In this document: positions 25,387 through 33,810 of the stretch, one piece after another | Numbering within the stretch: position 1 is the first letter of the stretch | How the letters are laid out: each line of letters begins with the position of its first letter | Notes under the pieces: model-generated | What the model was told of the DNA's origin: nothing | Databases searched by the model: none | What the model saw: the letters and a program-made list of their open reading frames with translations, nothing else | Translations under genes and position numbers: made by a program | Source: Tichowtungia sp964455665 | Lineage (GTDB): Bacteria; Verrucomicrobiota; Kiritimatiellia; Kiritimatiellales; Tichowtungiaceae | NCBI GenBank assembly: GCA_964455665.1 | Contig: CAYVYL010000003.1 | Span: forward strand, 32,498 to 96,497 | Direction of reading: 5' to 3' | DNA: 64,000 nt

Positions 25387-27072
25387 ATGGATGCTACCAA
25401 TGCTGTAATCCAAGCGACTCATCAAACGGCGGAAGCTGTCGCCCACGCGGCCGAAGGATCCGGCCAAGGCATCACCCACATGATGATGCTTCTGGTGATT
25501 CAATTAGCCGTCATCATCATCGTCGCCAAAATCGGCGGCTACCTCGCCCAGCGTTTCCTTAAAATGCCCTCCGTGCTCGGCGAACTGATCTCCGGCATGA
25601 TCATCGGCCCCTACGCGCTCGGCGCAAAAATTATTCTCCCGGACTTCGGCCCGCTCTTTGTGGAACACGCCGGTTTTGCCGCCTCCGCCGAGCTCTACGG
25701 CATCGCCACCCTCGCCTCCATCATCCTGCTCTTCCTTGCCGGACTCGAAACCGACCTCGCCGCCTTCCTGCGCTACTCCGTTGTCGGCTCCGTCGTCGGC
25801 CTCGGCGGACTGCTCACCGCCTTTATCATCGGCGATCTCACCGCCGTGCTCTGGCCCGGCAACGGGATTGAATCGTTCATGGACCCAGTCGCGCTCTTCC
25901 TCGGGGTTATTTCTGTCGCCACCTCCGTCGGCATCACCGCACGTATTCTCGCCGAGAAACGAAAAATGGCCTCGCCGGAAGGCGTCACCATTCTGGCTGG
26001 CGCGGTGTTTGACGATGTCTTCGGCATCGTCGCGCTCGCCATCGTCATGGGGATGGCCAAAGTCAGCCTCGGCGGCGGCGAAGTCAACTGGGGCGAAATC
26101 GGCATCATCGCCGCCAAAGCCATCGGCTTCTTTGTAGTCGTCACCGCGCTCGGCCTGATCTTCGCGCGCAAAATCACCTCTGCCATCAAACAGTTTAAAT
26201 CCAAAGAGATCATGGTTTCCATCTGCTTCGGGCTGGCCATGTTGCTCGCCGGCCTCGCCGAGATGGCCGGACTGGCCATGATCATCGGTGCGTACATCAT
26301 GGGCCTCGCCCTCTCGCGCACCGATCTGGCTCACGAAATCGAAGAAAACCTCGAAGGCGTCTACAACATCCTTGTCCCCATCTTCTTCTGCGTCATGGGC
26401 ATGATGGTCGACTTCTCCGCCATGAAACCGGTTCTGGCGTTCGGTGCCGTCTACTCCCTGCTGGCGATCTTCGCCAAAGTTCTTGGATGCGGCATTCCCG
26501 CCTGGGCCATGCGCTTTAACGTCCGCGGCTCGCTGCGCATCGGTCTTGGCATGCTTCCGCGCGGCGAAGTCGCACTCATCGTCGCCGGTATCGGGCTGGC
26601 CGCCGGTATCATCGATCAGGGAATCTTTGGCATCGCCATTATGATGACCGTCATCACCACCATTCTCGCCCCACCGTTGCTAGTCAAATCCTTTGAAGGC
26701 GGCAGCGGCCTGCGCAAAGAAATAGCGGGCGGCTTCGAAAATACCGAATCCATCGACCTTGAATTCCCATCCAGGGACATCACCGAATTTCTACTCAACC
26801 GCTTTGTCCGAGCCCTGCGCAACGAAGAATTCTACGTCAACCGCCTGCACACCGAACAGCTGACCTATCAGGTTCGGAAAGACGACATCATGTTCGTGCT
26901 GATCGAAGACGACCACATCTTGCGCATCAACACCCCAATCGAACACCAGCAACTCGTACGCCTCATGCTTACCGAAGAGCTTCTCTCACTCTCCGACCTG
27001 CTCGAAGCCACCCAGAAAATGGAAGACCTGCAGTCCATGGGCTCCGGCCTGCTCGCCGGGATGTTTTCCTAA
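25387..27072 (+). CDS. CPA2-type cation:proton antiporter with C-terminal cytosolic domain
   Basis: A 561-residue membrane transporter of the Kef/NapA type. An N-terminal Ala/His-rich stretch is followed by about 12-13 hydrophobic segments. Family motifs are LKMPSVLGELISGMIIGPYA, LFLAGLETDLAAF, GAVFDDVFGIVALA (the ion-binding DD motif) and LGMLPRGEVALIVAGIGLA. After the last helix, about 130 residues form a soluble domain. It should exchange Na+ or K+ for protons across the inner membrane. It is co-transcribed with the upstream PTS-IIA protein. The coding region is very GC-rich and free of repeats. Confidence 0.9.
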   Translation: MDATNAVIQATHQTAEAVAHAAEGSGQGITHMMMLLVIQLAVIIIVAKIGGYLAQRFLKMPSVLGELISGMIIGPYALGAKIILPDFGPLFVEHAGFAASAELYGIATLASIILLFLAGLETDLAAFLRYSVVGSVVGLGGLLTAFIIGDLTAVLWPGNGIESFMDPVALFLGVISVATSVGITARILAEKRKMASPEGVTILAGAVFDDVFGIVALAIVMGMAKVSLGGGEVNWGEIGIIAAKAIGFFVVVTALGLIFARKITSAIKQFKSKEIMVSICFGLAMLLAGLAEMAGLAMIIGAYIMGLALSRTDLAHEIEENLEGVYNILVPIFFCVMGMMVDFSAMKPVLAFGAVYSLLAIFAKVLGCGIPAWAMRFNVRGSLRIGLGMLPRGEVALIVAGIGLAAGIIDQGIFGIAIMMTVITTILAPPLLVKSFEGGSGLRKEIAGGFENTESIDLEFPSRDITEFLLNRFVRALRNEEFYVNRLHTEQLTYQVRKDDIMFVLIEDDHILRINTPIEHQQLVRLMLTEELLSLSDLLEATQKMEDLQSMGSGLLAGMFS

Positions 27073-27085
27073 GAGGGGGAGTCCA

Positions 27086-27140
27086 ACGTCGGAAAGTCGA
27101 AGGTCCAAAGTCCTGACATTTGACCTTCGACCCGAAAGCC
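27086..27140. repeat. Word repeat upstream of polA
   Basis: Strings such as gtcggaaagtcgaaggtcca, aaagtcctgac and atttgaccttcgacccgaaa repeat with small changes. They are followed by a small inverted repeat, aaagcc-actag-gcttt. They resemble the stretches at 13856 (inside tilS) and 50153. Confidence 0.55.
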
Positions 27141-27156
27141 ACTAGGCTTTCGCCCC

Positions 27157-29967
27157 ATGAGCAAAAAACTATTTCTTCTCGATGGCATGGCGATGGTCTA
27201 TCGCTCCTACTTCGCCTTCATTCGCAACCCGATGATCAATTCGAAGGGCCGCAACGTCTCCGCCATCTTTGGTTTTCTAAACTCCATGCTGGAAATCATC
27301 GATAAGCAGGAGCCGACACATATCGCCGTTGCCTTCGACGTTTCGGGCCCGACCTTCCGCCACGACGAATTTCCGGAATACAAAGCGCAACGCGAAGAAA
27401 CCCCGGAGGAGATTCGTGCCGCCGTGCCCGCCATCATGGAATTCCTCGCAGCCTTCAATATTCCCGTGCTCACCAAACAGGGCTTTGAGGCCGACGACAT
27501 CATCGGCACGCTCGCGCGCCGCGCCGAAAAAGAGGGCTTCGACACCTATATGGTCACGCCCGATAAAGATTTCGCCCAACTGGTCGACGAACACACCTTT
27601 ATGGTGAAGCCCGCCAAAAAGGGGCAGGACCCCGAAGTGCTCGGAGTCAAAGAAGTGCTCGAACAGTGGGGCATCGAAAAGATCGAGCAGGTCATCGATA
27701 TTCTCGGCATGGCGGGCGACGCGGCCGACAACATTCCCGGCATCCCCGGCATCGGACCCAAAACCGCGCAGAAGCTGATTGCCCAGTACGGCTCGCTCGA
27801 AAACCTGCTCGAACACACCGACGAGCTGAAGGGTAAGCAGAAGGAAAATATCAAGGCCAACGTCGAGCGCGCGCATCTCTGCAAACGACTCGTCACCATT
27901 CATACCGAAGTGCCGGTCGACTTTGATCCCGACGGACTGATTCGCGGCGAGCTCGACGAGGAAAAACTCGGTGCCCTCTTCTCCGAATTTGAATTCACCT
28001 CGTTTTCCAAACGGCTGTTCGGCAAAGCGCCCACGCCGGTCGCCCATTTCGCGCCGCCCCCGCCCACCGACGGACAAGGCGACCTCTTCGCCTTTGCTGC
28101 GGCGAACCCGCCGCCGGTTGTCGAAGAGGAACCTACTTACAAAACCATCGACGACATCAAACACAAATACACCCTCGTCCAGACCGCAGAGGATCGGCAG
28201 AAGCTCGCTAAAAAATTGGGTGCAGGCTCAGCCTGCTGCTTTGATGTTGAAACGACTGGGTTGGATCCAAGAAAAGATAAACTGATTGGCATCGCCTTTG
28301 CGCTGAAGCCGCACGAAGCGTGGTATGTCACCCTTCCACCTGTCCTGAGCACCGCCGAAGGGCTTGATGATGGGGAACTGCAAAAAGCGCTGGAGCCTTT
28401 CGCGCCGCTCTTTGCCGATGAAGGAATTGAAAAGGTCGGCCACAACTTGAAATTCGACATCGCCATGATGCAGGCGGCGGGCGTTGAGGTGAAGGGCAAA
28501 CTGTTCGACACCATGATCGCCCACTACCTGCTCGATCCCGATCAGCGGCACGGGCTCGACCGCTTGGCCGGAACGCACCTCGGCTACGCGCCGGTCCCGA
28601 TCACCGCGCTGATAGGGGAGAAAAAGAAGGAACAGATATCCATGCTGGACGTACCGCTCGACAAACTGAGCGACTACGCCTGCGAAGATGCGGACGTCAC
28701 CATTCAGCTTAAAGAGATGTTGGAGCCGCAATTAGTGGAACGGGAACTCAAAGAGGTCTTTGAAACGATTGAGTGCCCGCTGATTCCTGTTTTAGTTGAA
28801 ATGGAAGCCAACGGCGTCGCGCTCGACACCGCCGCGCTCGGCGAAATTTCTATCAAACTGGCGGGGAAGATTGCTGAATACGAAAAGCATGTCTTTGAAC
28901 TGGCCGGACACGAGTTCAACCTCAACTCGCCCAAGCAGCTCGGGGAAGTGCTGTTCGACGAAATGCATCTGGTCGACAAGCCCAAGAAAACCAAAACCGG
29001 GCAGTACAAAACCAACGAAGAGGAGCTGCAAAAGTTGGCGACCGATCATGAGATCATTGGCACCATTCTCGACTACCGCGGCGCGACCAAACTCAAAAGC
29101 ACCTACGTCGATGCCCTACCCGAATCTATTTCCGAAAGCACCGGACGCATCCACACCTCCTTTAACCAGGCGGTGACAACCACCGGGCGGCTGGCCTCGA
29201 GCAATCCCAACATTCAGAACATTCCGATCCGCACCGAACAGGGACAGGAAATCCGGCGCGCCTTCGTTGCGGCTTCTGATGAGTTCACTCTGCTGGCCGC
29301 CGACTACTCGCAAATCGAGTTGCGCATCATGGCGCACCTCAGCGGCGACGAAGGAATGAAGCAGGCCTTCCTTTCCGGCGAAGACATCCACACCGCCACC
29401 GCCGCGCGCGTCTTCGGTGTTGAGCTTGTTGACGTAACCAAAGAGCAGCGCCGCCGCTCCAAAATGGTCAACTTCGGCATCATCTACGGCATCTCCGCCT
29501 TCGGCCTCTCGCAGCGCCTGCGCATCCCGCGCAAAGAAGCCGCCGAAATTATCGAGAACTACTTCGCGCAATATCCCGCGGTGAAAACCTTCATGGACGG
29601 CATCATCGCCGGCGCCAAAGAAAAGGGATATGTCGAAACGATCTCTGGACGCCGCCGCCACATCCGCGACATCAACTCCGCCAACGGAACCGTGCGTGCC
29701 GCCTCCGAGCGCTACGCCATCAACGCACCGATCCAGGGCTCCGCCGCCGACCTCATTAAAATCGCCATGATCCGCATTGAAAAAATGCTCCGCGGCAAAA
29801 AGACCAAACTGCTGCTTCAGGTGCACGACGAACTCGTCTTCGATTTACATAAGGACGAACAGGACCTCATCCCAGAGATTCAGAAACTCATGCAAGACGC
29901 CCTGCCCCTCAGCGTGCCGCTGATCGTCGACTGCGGGGTTGGAGACAACTGGCTTCAGGCGCACTAA
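27157..29967 (+). CDS. polA: DNA polymerase I
   Basis: A 936-residue three-domain repair polymerase. The 5'-3' exonuclease is at about 1-295: LFLLDGMAMVYRSYFAF, VAFDVSGPTFRHDEFPEYKA and DNIPGIPGIGPKTAQKLI. The 3'-5' proofreading domain is at about 325-520 and retains its acidic residues: CFDVETTGLDP, GHNLKFDIAM and DYACEDADVT. The polymerase domain has the A motif LLAADYSQIELRIMAHLSG, the B motif RRRSKMVNFGIIYGISAFG and the C motif LLQVHDELVFDL. A short repeat-B copy at 28334-28362 inserts PPVLSTAEG into the proofreading domain in frame. A diverged second copy of its last 63 bp lies at 31191-31253. Confidence 0.97.
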   Translation: MSKKLFLLDGMAMVYRSYFAFIRNPMINSKGRNVSAIFGFLNSMLEIIDKQEPTHIAVAFDVSGPTFRHDEFPEYKAQREETPEEIRAAVPAIMEFLAAFNIPVLTKQGFEADDIIGTLARRAEKEGFDTYMVTPDKDFAQLVDEHTFMVKPAKKGQDPEVLGVKEVLEQWGIEKIEQVIDILGMAGDAADNIPGIPGIGPKTAQKLIAQYGSLENLLEHTDELKGKQKENIKANVERAHLCKRLVTIHTEVPVDFDPDGLIRGELDEEKLGALFSEFEFTSFSKRLFGKAPTPVAHFAPPPPTDGQGDLFAFAAANPPPVVEEEPTYKTIDDIKHKYTLVQTAEDRQKLAKKLGAGSACCFDVETTGLDPRKDKLIGIAFALKPHEAWYVTLPPVLSTAEGLDDGELQKALEPFAPLFADEGIEKVGHNLKFDIAMMQAAGVEVKGKLFDTMIAHYLLDPDQRHGLDRLAGTHLGYAPVPITALIGEKKKEQISMLDVPLDKLSDYACEDADVTIQLKEMLEPQLVERELKEVFETIECPLIPVLVEMEANGVALDTAALGEISIKLAGKIAEYEKHVFELAGHEFNLNSPKQLGEVLFDEMHLVDKPKKTKTGQYKTNEEELQKLATDHEIIGTILDYRGATKLKSTYVDALPESISESTGRIHTSFNQAVTTTGRLASSNPNIQNIPIRTEQGQEIRRAFVAASDEFTLLAADYSQIELRIMAHLSGDEGMKQAFLSGEDIHTATAARVFGVELVDVTKEQRRRSKMVNFGIIYGISAFGLSQRLRIPRKEAAEIIENYFAQYPAVKTFMDGIIAGAKEKGYVETISGRRRHIRDINSANGTVRAASERYAINAPIQGSAADLIKIAMIRIEKMLRGKKTKLLLQVHDELVFDLHKDEQDLIPEIQKLMQDALPLSVPLIVDCGVGDNWLQAH

Positions 29968-29971
29968 AGAT

Positions 29972-30838
29972 ATGGACAGCAAACTGGAAAAAAGATTCAG
30001 AGACCGCGCGGTGGAGCTAGGAAACTCCGGCGATCCGGCGGCACTGCCCGAGTTGGCCGAGCTGACCCGCTCACCCGCCGCCAACATACGGCGGCTGGCC
30101 GCATCGGCCATCGGTAAAATGGCCGGACTGGTTGATGCAAAAACGGCTATCTCTGCTCTCGCTCCGATGCTCCGCGACACCAAACCCCAGGTGAGGCAAT
30201 ACGCCGTGAAAGCACTCAAGGCCTACGGAACCGCCGCCAAAGATATTTTGCCGGACTTGCGCGACATGGCGATCAGTCCCGTCGAAAAGGACTATAACCA
30301 ACGGGACGCGAAACTAGCCGTCGAAACGATCGAGGAGGCTTTGCGTATCGAAGAAAAGCAAGCCATCCACCACTGCCAGCGTTGCGGCGTCGAGCTGGAG
30401 CCCGACGAGTTTGTCCGCTCGCAAAAAGCGTTTCAGCGCCCCTTCTGCAACTATTGCTTCGACGAGGTTTTTCTGGAGCGCCGCAATTTTGAGACCAAGG
30501 TGGAACTGCAAAAGAAAATCCGCGCCAAGGACGGCACGTGGGTGCAATCCCACGGGGAACGGCTGATCTGCGAAACGCTCGATTCGGCAAACATTAAATA
30601 CCGCTACGACGAACGCTTTCGCATCCTTGACGGCTACGCCATTCGCCCCGACTTCTACCTGCCCGAATTCGATGTTTACATCGAATATTGGGGCATGGAC
30701 ACCGCTGACTATAAAATCGGCATGCTCAAAAAACAAAAACTCTACCAACAGCAGGGCAAGCGCCTCATCTCGCTAACTCCCGCCGACAAACCCCGCATGA
30801 AAGACACGCTCATGAACAAGCTGGAGCAGGTTCGATGA
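29972..30838 (+). CDS. HEAT-repeat / zinc-ribbon / PD-(D/E)XK-like nuclease protein
   Basis: A 288-residue protein that I do not know as a named family. Residues about 10-120 are HEAT-like helical pairs (PAALPELAELTRSPAANIRR, then RDTKPQVRQYAVKALKAYG). A zinc ribbon with CQRCG and CNYCF follows (about 135-165). The C-terminal 100 residues resemble a PD-(D/E)XK nuclease: SHGERLICETLDSANIKY, RPDFYLPEFDVYIEYWGM, and KKQKLYQQQGKRLISL, with candidate catalytic E, D, E and K. It starts 4 nt after the polA stop, so it may act in DNA repair with Pol I. The start at ATG 29972 lacks a strong ribosome-binding site, suggesting coupling to polA. Confidence 0.65.
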   Translation: MDSKLEKRFRDRAVELGNSGDPAALPELAELTRSPAANIRRLAASAIGKMAGLVDAKTAISALAPMLRDTKPQVRQYAVKALKAYGTAAKDILPDLRDMAISPVEKDYNQRDAKLAVETIEEALRIEEKQAIHHCQRCGVELEPDEFVRSQKAFQRPFCNYCFDEVFLERRNFETKVELQKKIRAKDGTWVQSHGERLICETLDSANIKYRYDERFRILDGYAIRPDFYLPEFDVYIEYWGMDTADYKIGMLKKQKLYQQQGKRLISLTPADKPRMKDTLMNKLEQVR

Positions 30839-30854
30839 GGACGCATTAAGATTT

Positions 30855-30888
30855 TGAACCGCGAATGAACACGAATGGACGCGAATTA
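30855..30888. repeat. cgcgaatgaacacgaat word repeat
   Basis: gaaccgcgaatgaacacgaa is followed by tggacgcgaatt. Variants occur near 10590, 32255-32280, 33404-33434 and 33748-33782. I recall strings of this kind in many environmental genomes, but could not search. Confidence 0.55.
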
Positions 30889-30890
30889 GA

Positions 30891-31157
30891 ATGAAGAAAA
30901 AAGACCCCTACTTACGGTTTAGAATCTTTGCGGGGATATTCGCACTAATCTGGCTTTGCATGGCGTTAACTGCTGGAATTCAGGCCACAGTTGTACTGAC
31001 CACCGGTGCCGAAATATCTGACTGGAAAAACGGAATAATGACCCCACACTGGGGTTTTACAGCAATGGGGATATTTTTAATCTTTGCCAGCCTCCCAATC
31101 TACATGGTGATAAAACCACAGCGCTTCGTTGCTGGAATGAAAAAAAATGCTGATTGA
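30891..31157 (+). CDS. Small two-helix membrane protein
   Basis: An 88-residue hypothetical protein. A basic N-terminus (MKKKDPYLRF) precedes TM1 (IFAGIFALIWLCMALTAGIQ). A short loop with WKNGIMTPHWGF leads to TM2 (AMGIFLIFASLPIYMVI) and a basic tail. It follows the word repeat directly, with weak ribosome-binding signals. Base composition is AT-richer than polA. It lies between the two copies of the polA 3' end, so it may be part of an acquired segment. Confidence 0.5.
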   Translation: MKKKDPYLRFRIFAGIFALIWLCMALTAGIQATVVLTTGAEISDWKNGIMTPHWGFTAMGIFLIFASLPIYMVIKPQRFVAGMKKNAD

Positions 31158-31190
31158 AAAAATATGAAAAGAAGTGACACTGGACGCCCG

Positions 31191-31253
31191 CCCCTCAGTA
31201 TGCAGCTAATTGTCGACTGCAGCGTTGGCGAAAACTGGCTGCAGGCTCACTGA
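31191..31253 (+). pseudogene. Diverged duplicate of the polA 3' end
   Basis: The segment translates as PLSMQLIVDCSVGENWLQAH then stop, against PLSVPLIVDCGVGDNWLQAH then stop at the true polA end (29905-29967). I count about 12 differences in 63 aligned bases, most of them synonymous or conservative, so it is not a recent copy. No polymerase sequence precedes it. It looks like the tail of another polA allele left by recombination or integration at the polA 3' end. Confidence 0.85.
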
Positions 31254-31278
31254 GATTTTACTACAAAATGGAGAGACC

Positions 31279-32109
31279 ATGTCATTCCCAGAAAAACTCA
31301 AGGTGGAAATACGGACTCAATGCCACCACAAATGCTGCCTTTGCCAATCGATTGGCGTAGAAATCCACCACATTATCCCGCAAGAAAAAGGTGGAGAAAA
31401 CACTCTCGATAACGCAGCACCTTTATGCGCCCACTGCCATGAAACTTACGGAGCAAACCCAACGAAACGAAAAATGATCCGTGAAGCAAGAGACAATTGG
31501 CTCTCCATCTGCAAAACCCGATATGCTTCTGATTCTTCGCGACTTCAGGAAATCCACGAAAGGGTTTCTCGGCTCGAAAGTGCGCTTGAAATAAGCGCGG
31601 ATAAATCAGCTCCAGAACGTGGCACCTATGAGCATCTCCTAAAAGACGAACACATAGAGCGGACATCAGAATCTGGCATGGCTCTTGGCTCTATAATATC
31701 TCGAATAATAGAATTCCCAAAACTACTGCCTATAAAACAACAGAGCCTCTCTGTTACTCATGCGCTTCTGTTCGAGACTGAAGGGTCCCCGGAAGATGAA
31801 AAAGATCTAGAATATAATATAATCCGAGATCAATTCGCGGCGGCTTTTGGCCGACTAGCGACAATGGGTTTAGCCGCCTACATAACACACCAGACAAATC
31901 TCGACTGGGAAGTCGGTGTCATTGAACCGGAAGGGAACAAAGCTCTTTCTTGTAACTTCGCGGCCATGGTTATGCTTTTAAATCATGAAGACATTCCCGG
32001 AGTCGAGCTCCCTTTAATTATTGATTTTACCGAGGATGGGAATCTGAGAGCCAAAGCAGCAAGGGGCGAGGGCGAAGGGGTTCCGCCTTCGCGTGAAGCT
32101 ACGGCCTGA
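31279..32109 (+). CDS. HNH endonuclease domain protein
   Basis: A 276-residue protein. Residues about 10-60 form an HNH/treble-clef nuclease: CHHKCCLCQSIGVEIHHIIP, then GGENTLDNAAPLCAHCHE, with two CxxC zinc pairs, the HH catalytic pair and the Asn. The remaining 200 residues are of unknown family, with an alpha-helical register (LQEIHERVSRLESALEIS) and a globular C-terminal region. The ATG at 31279 follows GGAGAG. The gene is AT-richer than its surroundings and sits next to a polA-tail duplicate, pointing to horizontal gain. It could belong to a defence or mobile system, but no partner gene is visible. The last 15 residues run into a repeat-like sequence. Confidence 0.75.
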   Translation: MSFPEKLKVEIRTQCHHKCCLCQSIGVEIHHIIPQEKGGENTLDNAAPLCAHCHETYGANPTKRKMIREARDNWLSICKTRYASDSSRLQEIHERVSRLESALEISADKSAPERGTYEHLLKDEHIERTSESGMALGSIISRIIEFPKLLPIKQQSLSVTHALLFETEGSPEDEKDLEYNIIRDQFAAAFGRLATMGLAAYITHQTNLDWEVGVIEPEGNKALSCNFAAMVMLLNHEDIPGVELPLIIDFTEDGNLRAKAARGEGEGVPPSREATA

Positions 32110-32375
32110 CAGGCAGTCCTATAAATTAATATTTTCCAAGGTTCGGAACTTTCCGTGTATTCGGTGTATTCAGTGGTTCAACTTTTTCCACTGCTTGGAA
32201 CTTTTGTGGCTTTTCGTGTTTTTTGTGGCGATCAATTTTCCAATGCCTGGAAACCATTCGTGTTCATTCGTGGTTCGTTTTCCAAGGTCTGGAATTTTTG
32301 CAGTTCTCTTTTCCAAAGGTTGGAAAGATCGCGCGGGTTCTGTAGGCTGATCGGGAATTAAATAAAGGATCCCCC
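32110..32375. repeat. Cluster of five palindrome repeats and word repeats
   Basis: No gene is seen. Copies of TTCCAANNNTTGGAA lie at 32134-32148, 32186-32200, 32238-32252, 32280-32294 (one mismatch each) and 32311-32325 (perfect), at roughly 50-bp spacing and then 42 and 31 bp. Between them are strings such as gtgtattcggtgtattcagt, gtggcttttcgtgttttttg and ccattcgtgttcattcgtgg. Confidence 0.85.
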
Positions 32376-33356
32376 ATGGCACTAGAACTCAACTATTCAA
32401 ATCTGGAAGGCCAGGTATCGATGTTACGGGATTCCGTCCGATGCAAAGCGTTTCAACGCGCGATTTCCGAGGTCGTAACCCCGGGCTGTGTCGTGCTCGA
32501 TATCGGTGCCGGAACCGGCATCCTGAGCATGTTCGCCGCTCAAGCGGGAGCCAAAACCGTCTACGCCGTTGAGCAAACAAAAATTGCGGAGGTCGCAACA
32601 CAAATTGTGGCTGCGAATGGCCTGAGCGACCAGGTGAAGGTTCTGCAGGGCGATATGGCGACTCTTGAACTTCCGGAGAAGGTCGATGTGATCATCTCCG
32701 AGTGGCTGGGCGGATATGGTGTGGATGAGAATCTACTTCCGATCGTTCTTCAAGCTCGGGATCGCTGGCTAAAACCCGGGGGCAAAATGATGCCCGAATC
32801 GGTCAATGCCTGGATGGCCCCGGTCTTTGATGAACGTCTCCAGCAGGAGGTCGATTTTTGGCATAGCGACCCCTATGGCCTGAATCTCGACTTGGTTGCC
32901 GAGGCAACGGCCCGCCAGCTTCAACCTGCATGCAATCACATCAAGCAGGAACACCTCATCTCGACGGCTCAATCCATGTGGGAAACGGATAGCATGACCT
33001 ATTCCCTTGAGGATGCGAAACAACCCTTCCGTTCGGAACTGGAGTTTATTGCAGAGCGGGATGGGCAGTTCAATGCGCTCGCCGCTTGGTTCTCAGCCCC
33101 GCTAAGCGATCAGGTCCTTTTGCGGAATGGCCCCTCGGATCCGAATACCCATTGGGGACGACACGTTTTCCCCGCCGGAAAAACCGTGGATGTAAAAAAA
33201 GGAATGCGGATCCGTGTTGAGTTCACCATGGAACCCTGCGGCAAAGGGGAATCCAATACTTCATGGACGATTGAGACGGACAACTACCGCTTCCAATCGG
33301 AGGGCCTTACGGTCTTAACCGAACAGGGCGAAGAAGTCAGTCCTGAATGGCATTAA
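32376..33356 (+). CDS. PRMT-like class I SAM-dependent methyltransferase
   Basis: A 326-residue protein with the layout of protein arginine methyltransferases. The SAM site is VVLDIGAGTGILSMFAAQAG with acidic post-I VYAVEQ. The double-E loop is IISEWLGGYGVDENLL, keeping both glutamates. The beta-barrel half carries a THW loop in DPNTHWGRHVFP. PRMTs are typical of eukaryotes and rare in bacteria (established knowledge); here the N-terminal YFxxY helix is degenerate (LNYSNLEGQVSMLRD). AAAGGA precedes the ATG. Flanking intervals are packed with repeats and no functional partner is adjacent. Substrate could be a protein or a small molecule. Confidence 0.8.
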   Translation: MALELNYSNLEGQVSMLRDSVRCKAFQRAISEVVTPGCVVLDIGAGTGILSMFAAQAGAKTVYAVEQTKIAEVATQIVAANGLSDQVKVLQGDMATLELPEKVDVIISEWLGGYGVDENLLPIVLQARDRWLKPGGKMMPESVNAWMAPVFDERLQQEVDFWHSDPYGLNLDLVAEATARQLQPACNHIKQEHLISTAQSMWETDSMTYSLEDAKQPFRSELEFIAERDGQFNALAAWFSAPLSDQVLLRNGPSDPNTHWGRHVFPAGKTVDVKKGMRIRVEFTMEPCGKGESNTSWTIETDNYRFQSEGLTVLTEQGEEVSPEWH

Positions 33357-33810
33357 GTTAGTGTGTTTTCACAAGCTGCAGCTGTGAATAAACTAAAGAA
33401 TTTTAACCGCTGATTACACGGATGAAAACGGATCAATGCTTTATTTTTTAAGGCCAGGAAGGCTGTCTGCGAACCTGTAAAATCCCAGATGCCAATCTGC
33501 GTTATCAGCGCAATCCGCGGTCAAAAAACTACGGAGAACCGAGCTTGCGAGATAGGCTTTTGTATTCAACAGCAATGGAGTGGCAATCTGGCCCGCTAAA
33601 TACGCGAAATCGGCTTCGCCGTGCGCGAAAACAACAGCTATTTTCCCAAACATTGGAACCTCTGCGATCTCTGCGTGGAATCTCTCCCCCCCTTCGACCC
33701 CTTCGACAAGCTCAGGGCAGGCAAGCTCAGGGTAGGCAACCATTGGAAGATTCGCGTTCATTCACGTAATTCGCGATTCACTTTTCAGCGCGACTGTGGA
33801 CAATACGCAC
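33357..33810. repeat. 450-bp repeat-filled non-coding interval
   Basis: No gene is seen. The stretch contains aaccgctgattacacggatg strings (33404-33434), an inverted relative (aatctgcgttatcagcgcaa, about 33493-33512), a one-mismatch palindrome (33644-33658), a doubled copy of repeat B (33691-33733) joined to a palindrome half-site (to 33748), and a gattcgcgttcattcacgta string (33748-33782). It is one of the densest repeat areas in the window. Confidence 0.8.

Noticed and set aside
25504..26334. 276-codon minus-strand frame opposite the antiporter
   Set aside because: Very Asp/Gly/Glu-rich composition mirroring membrane-helix codons; no recognisable motif.
29972..32109. Integrative element with its own integrase
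   Set aside because: No integrase, transposase or relaxase is visible between or next to the polA-end copies; only the duplication scar supports transfer.
32134..32325. CRISPR array
   Set aside because: The repeats are only 15 bp, palindromic, unevenly spaced, also found inside genes, and no cas gene is present.
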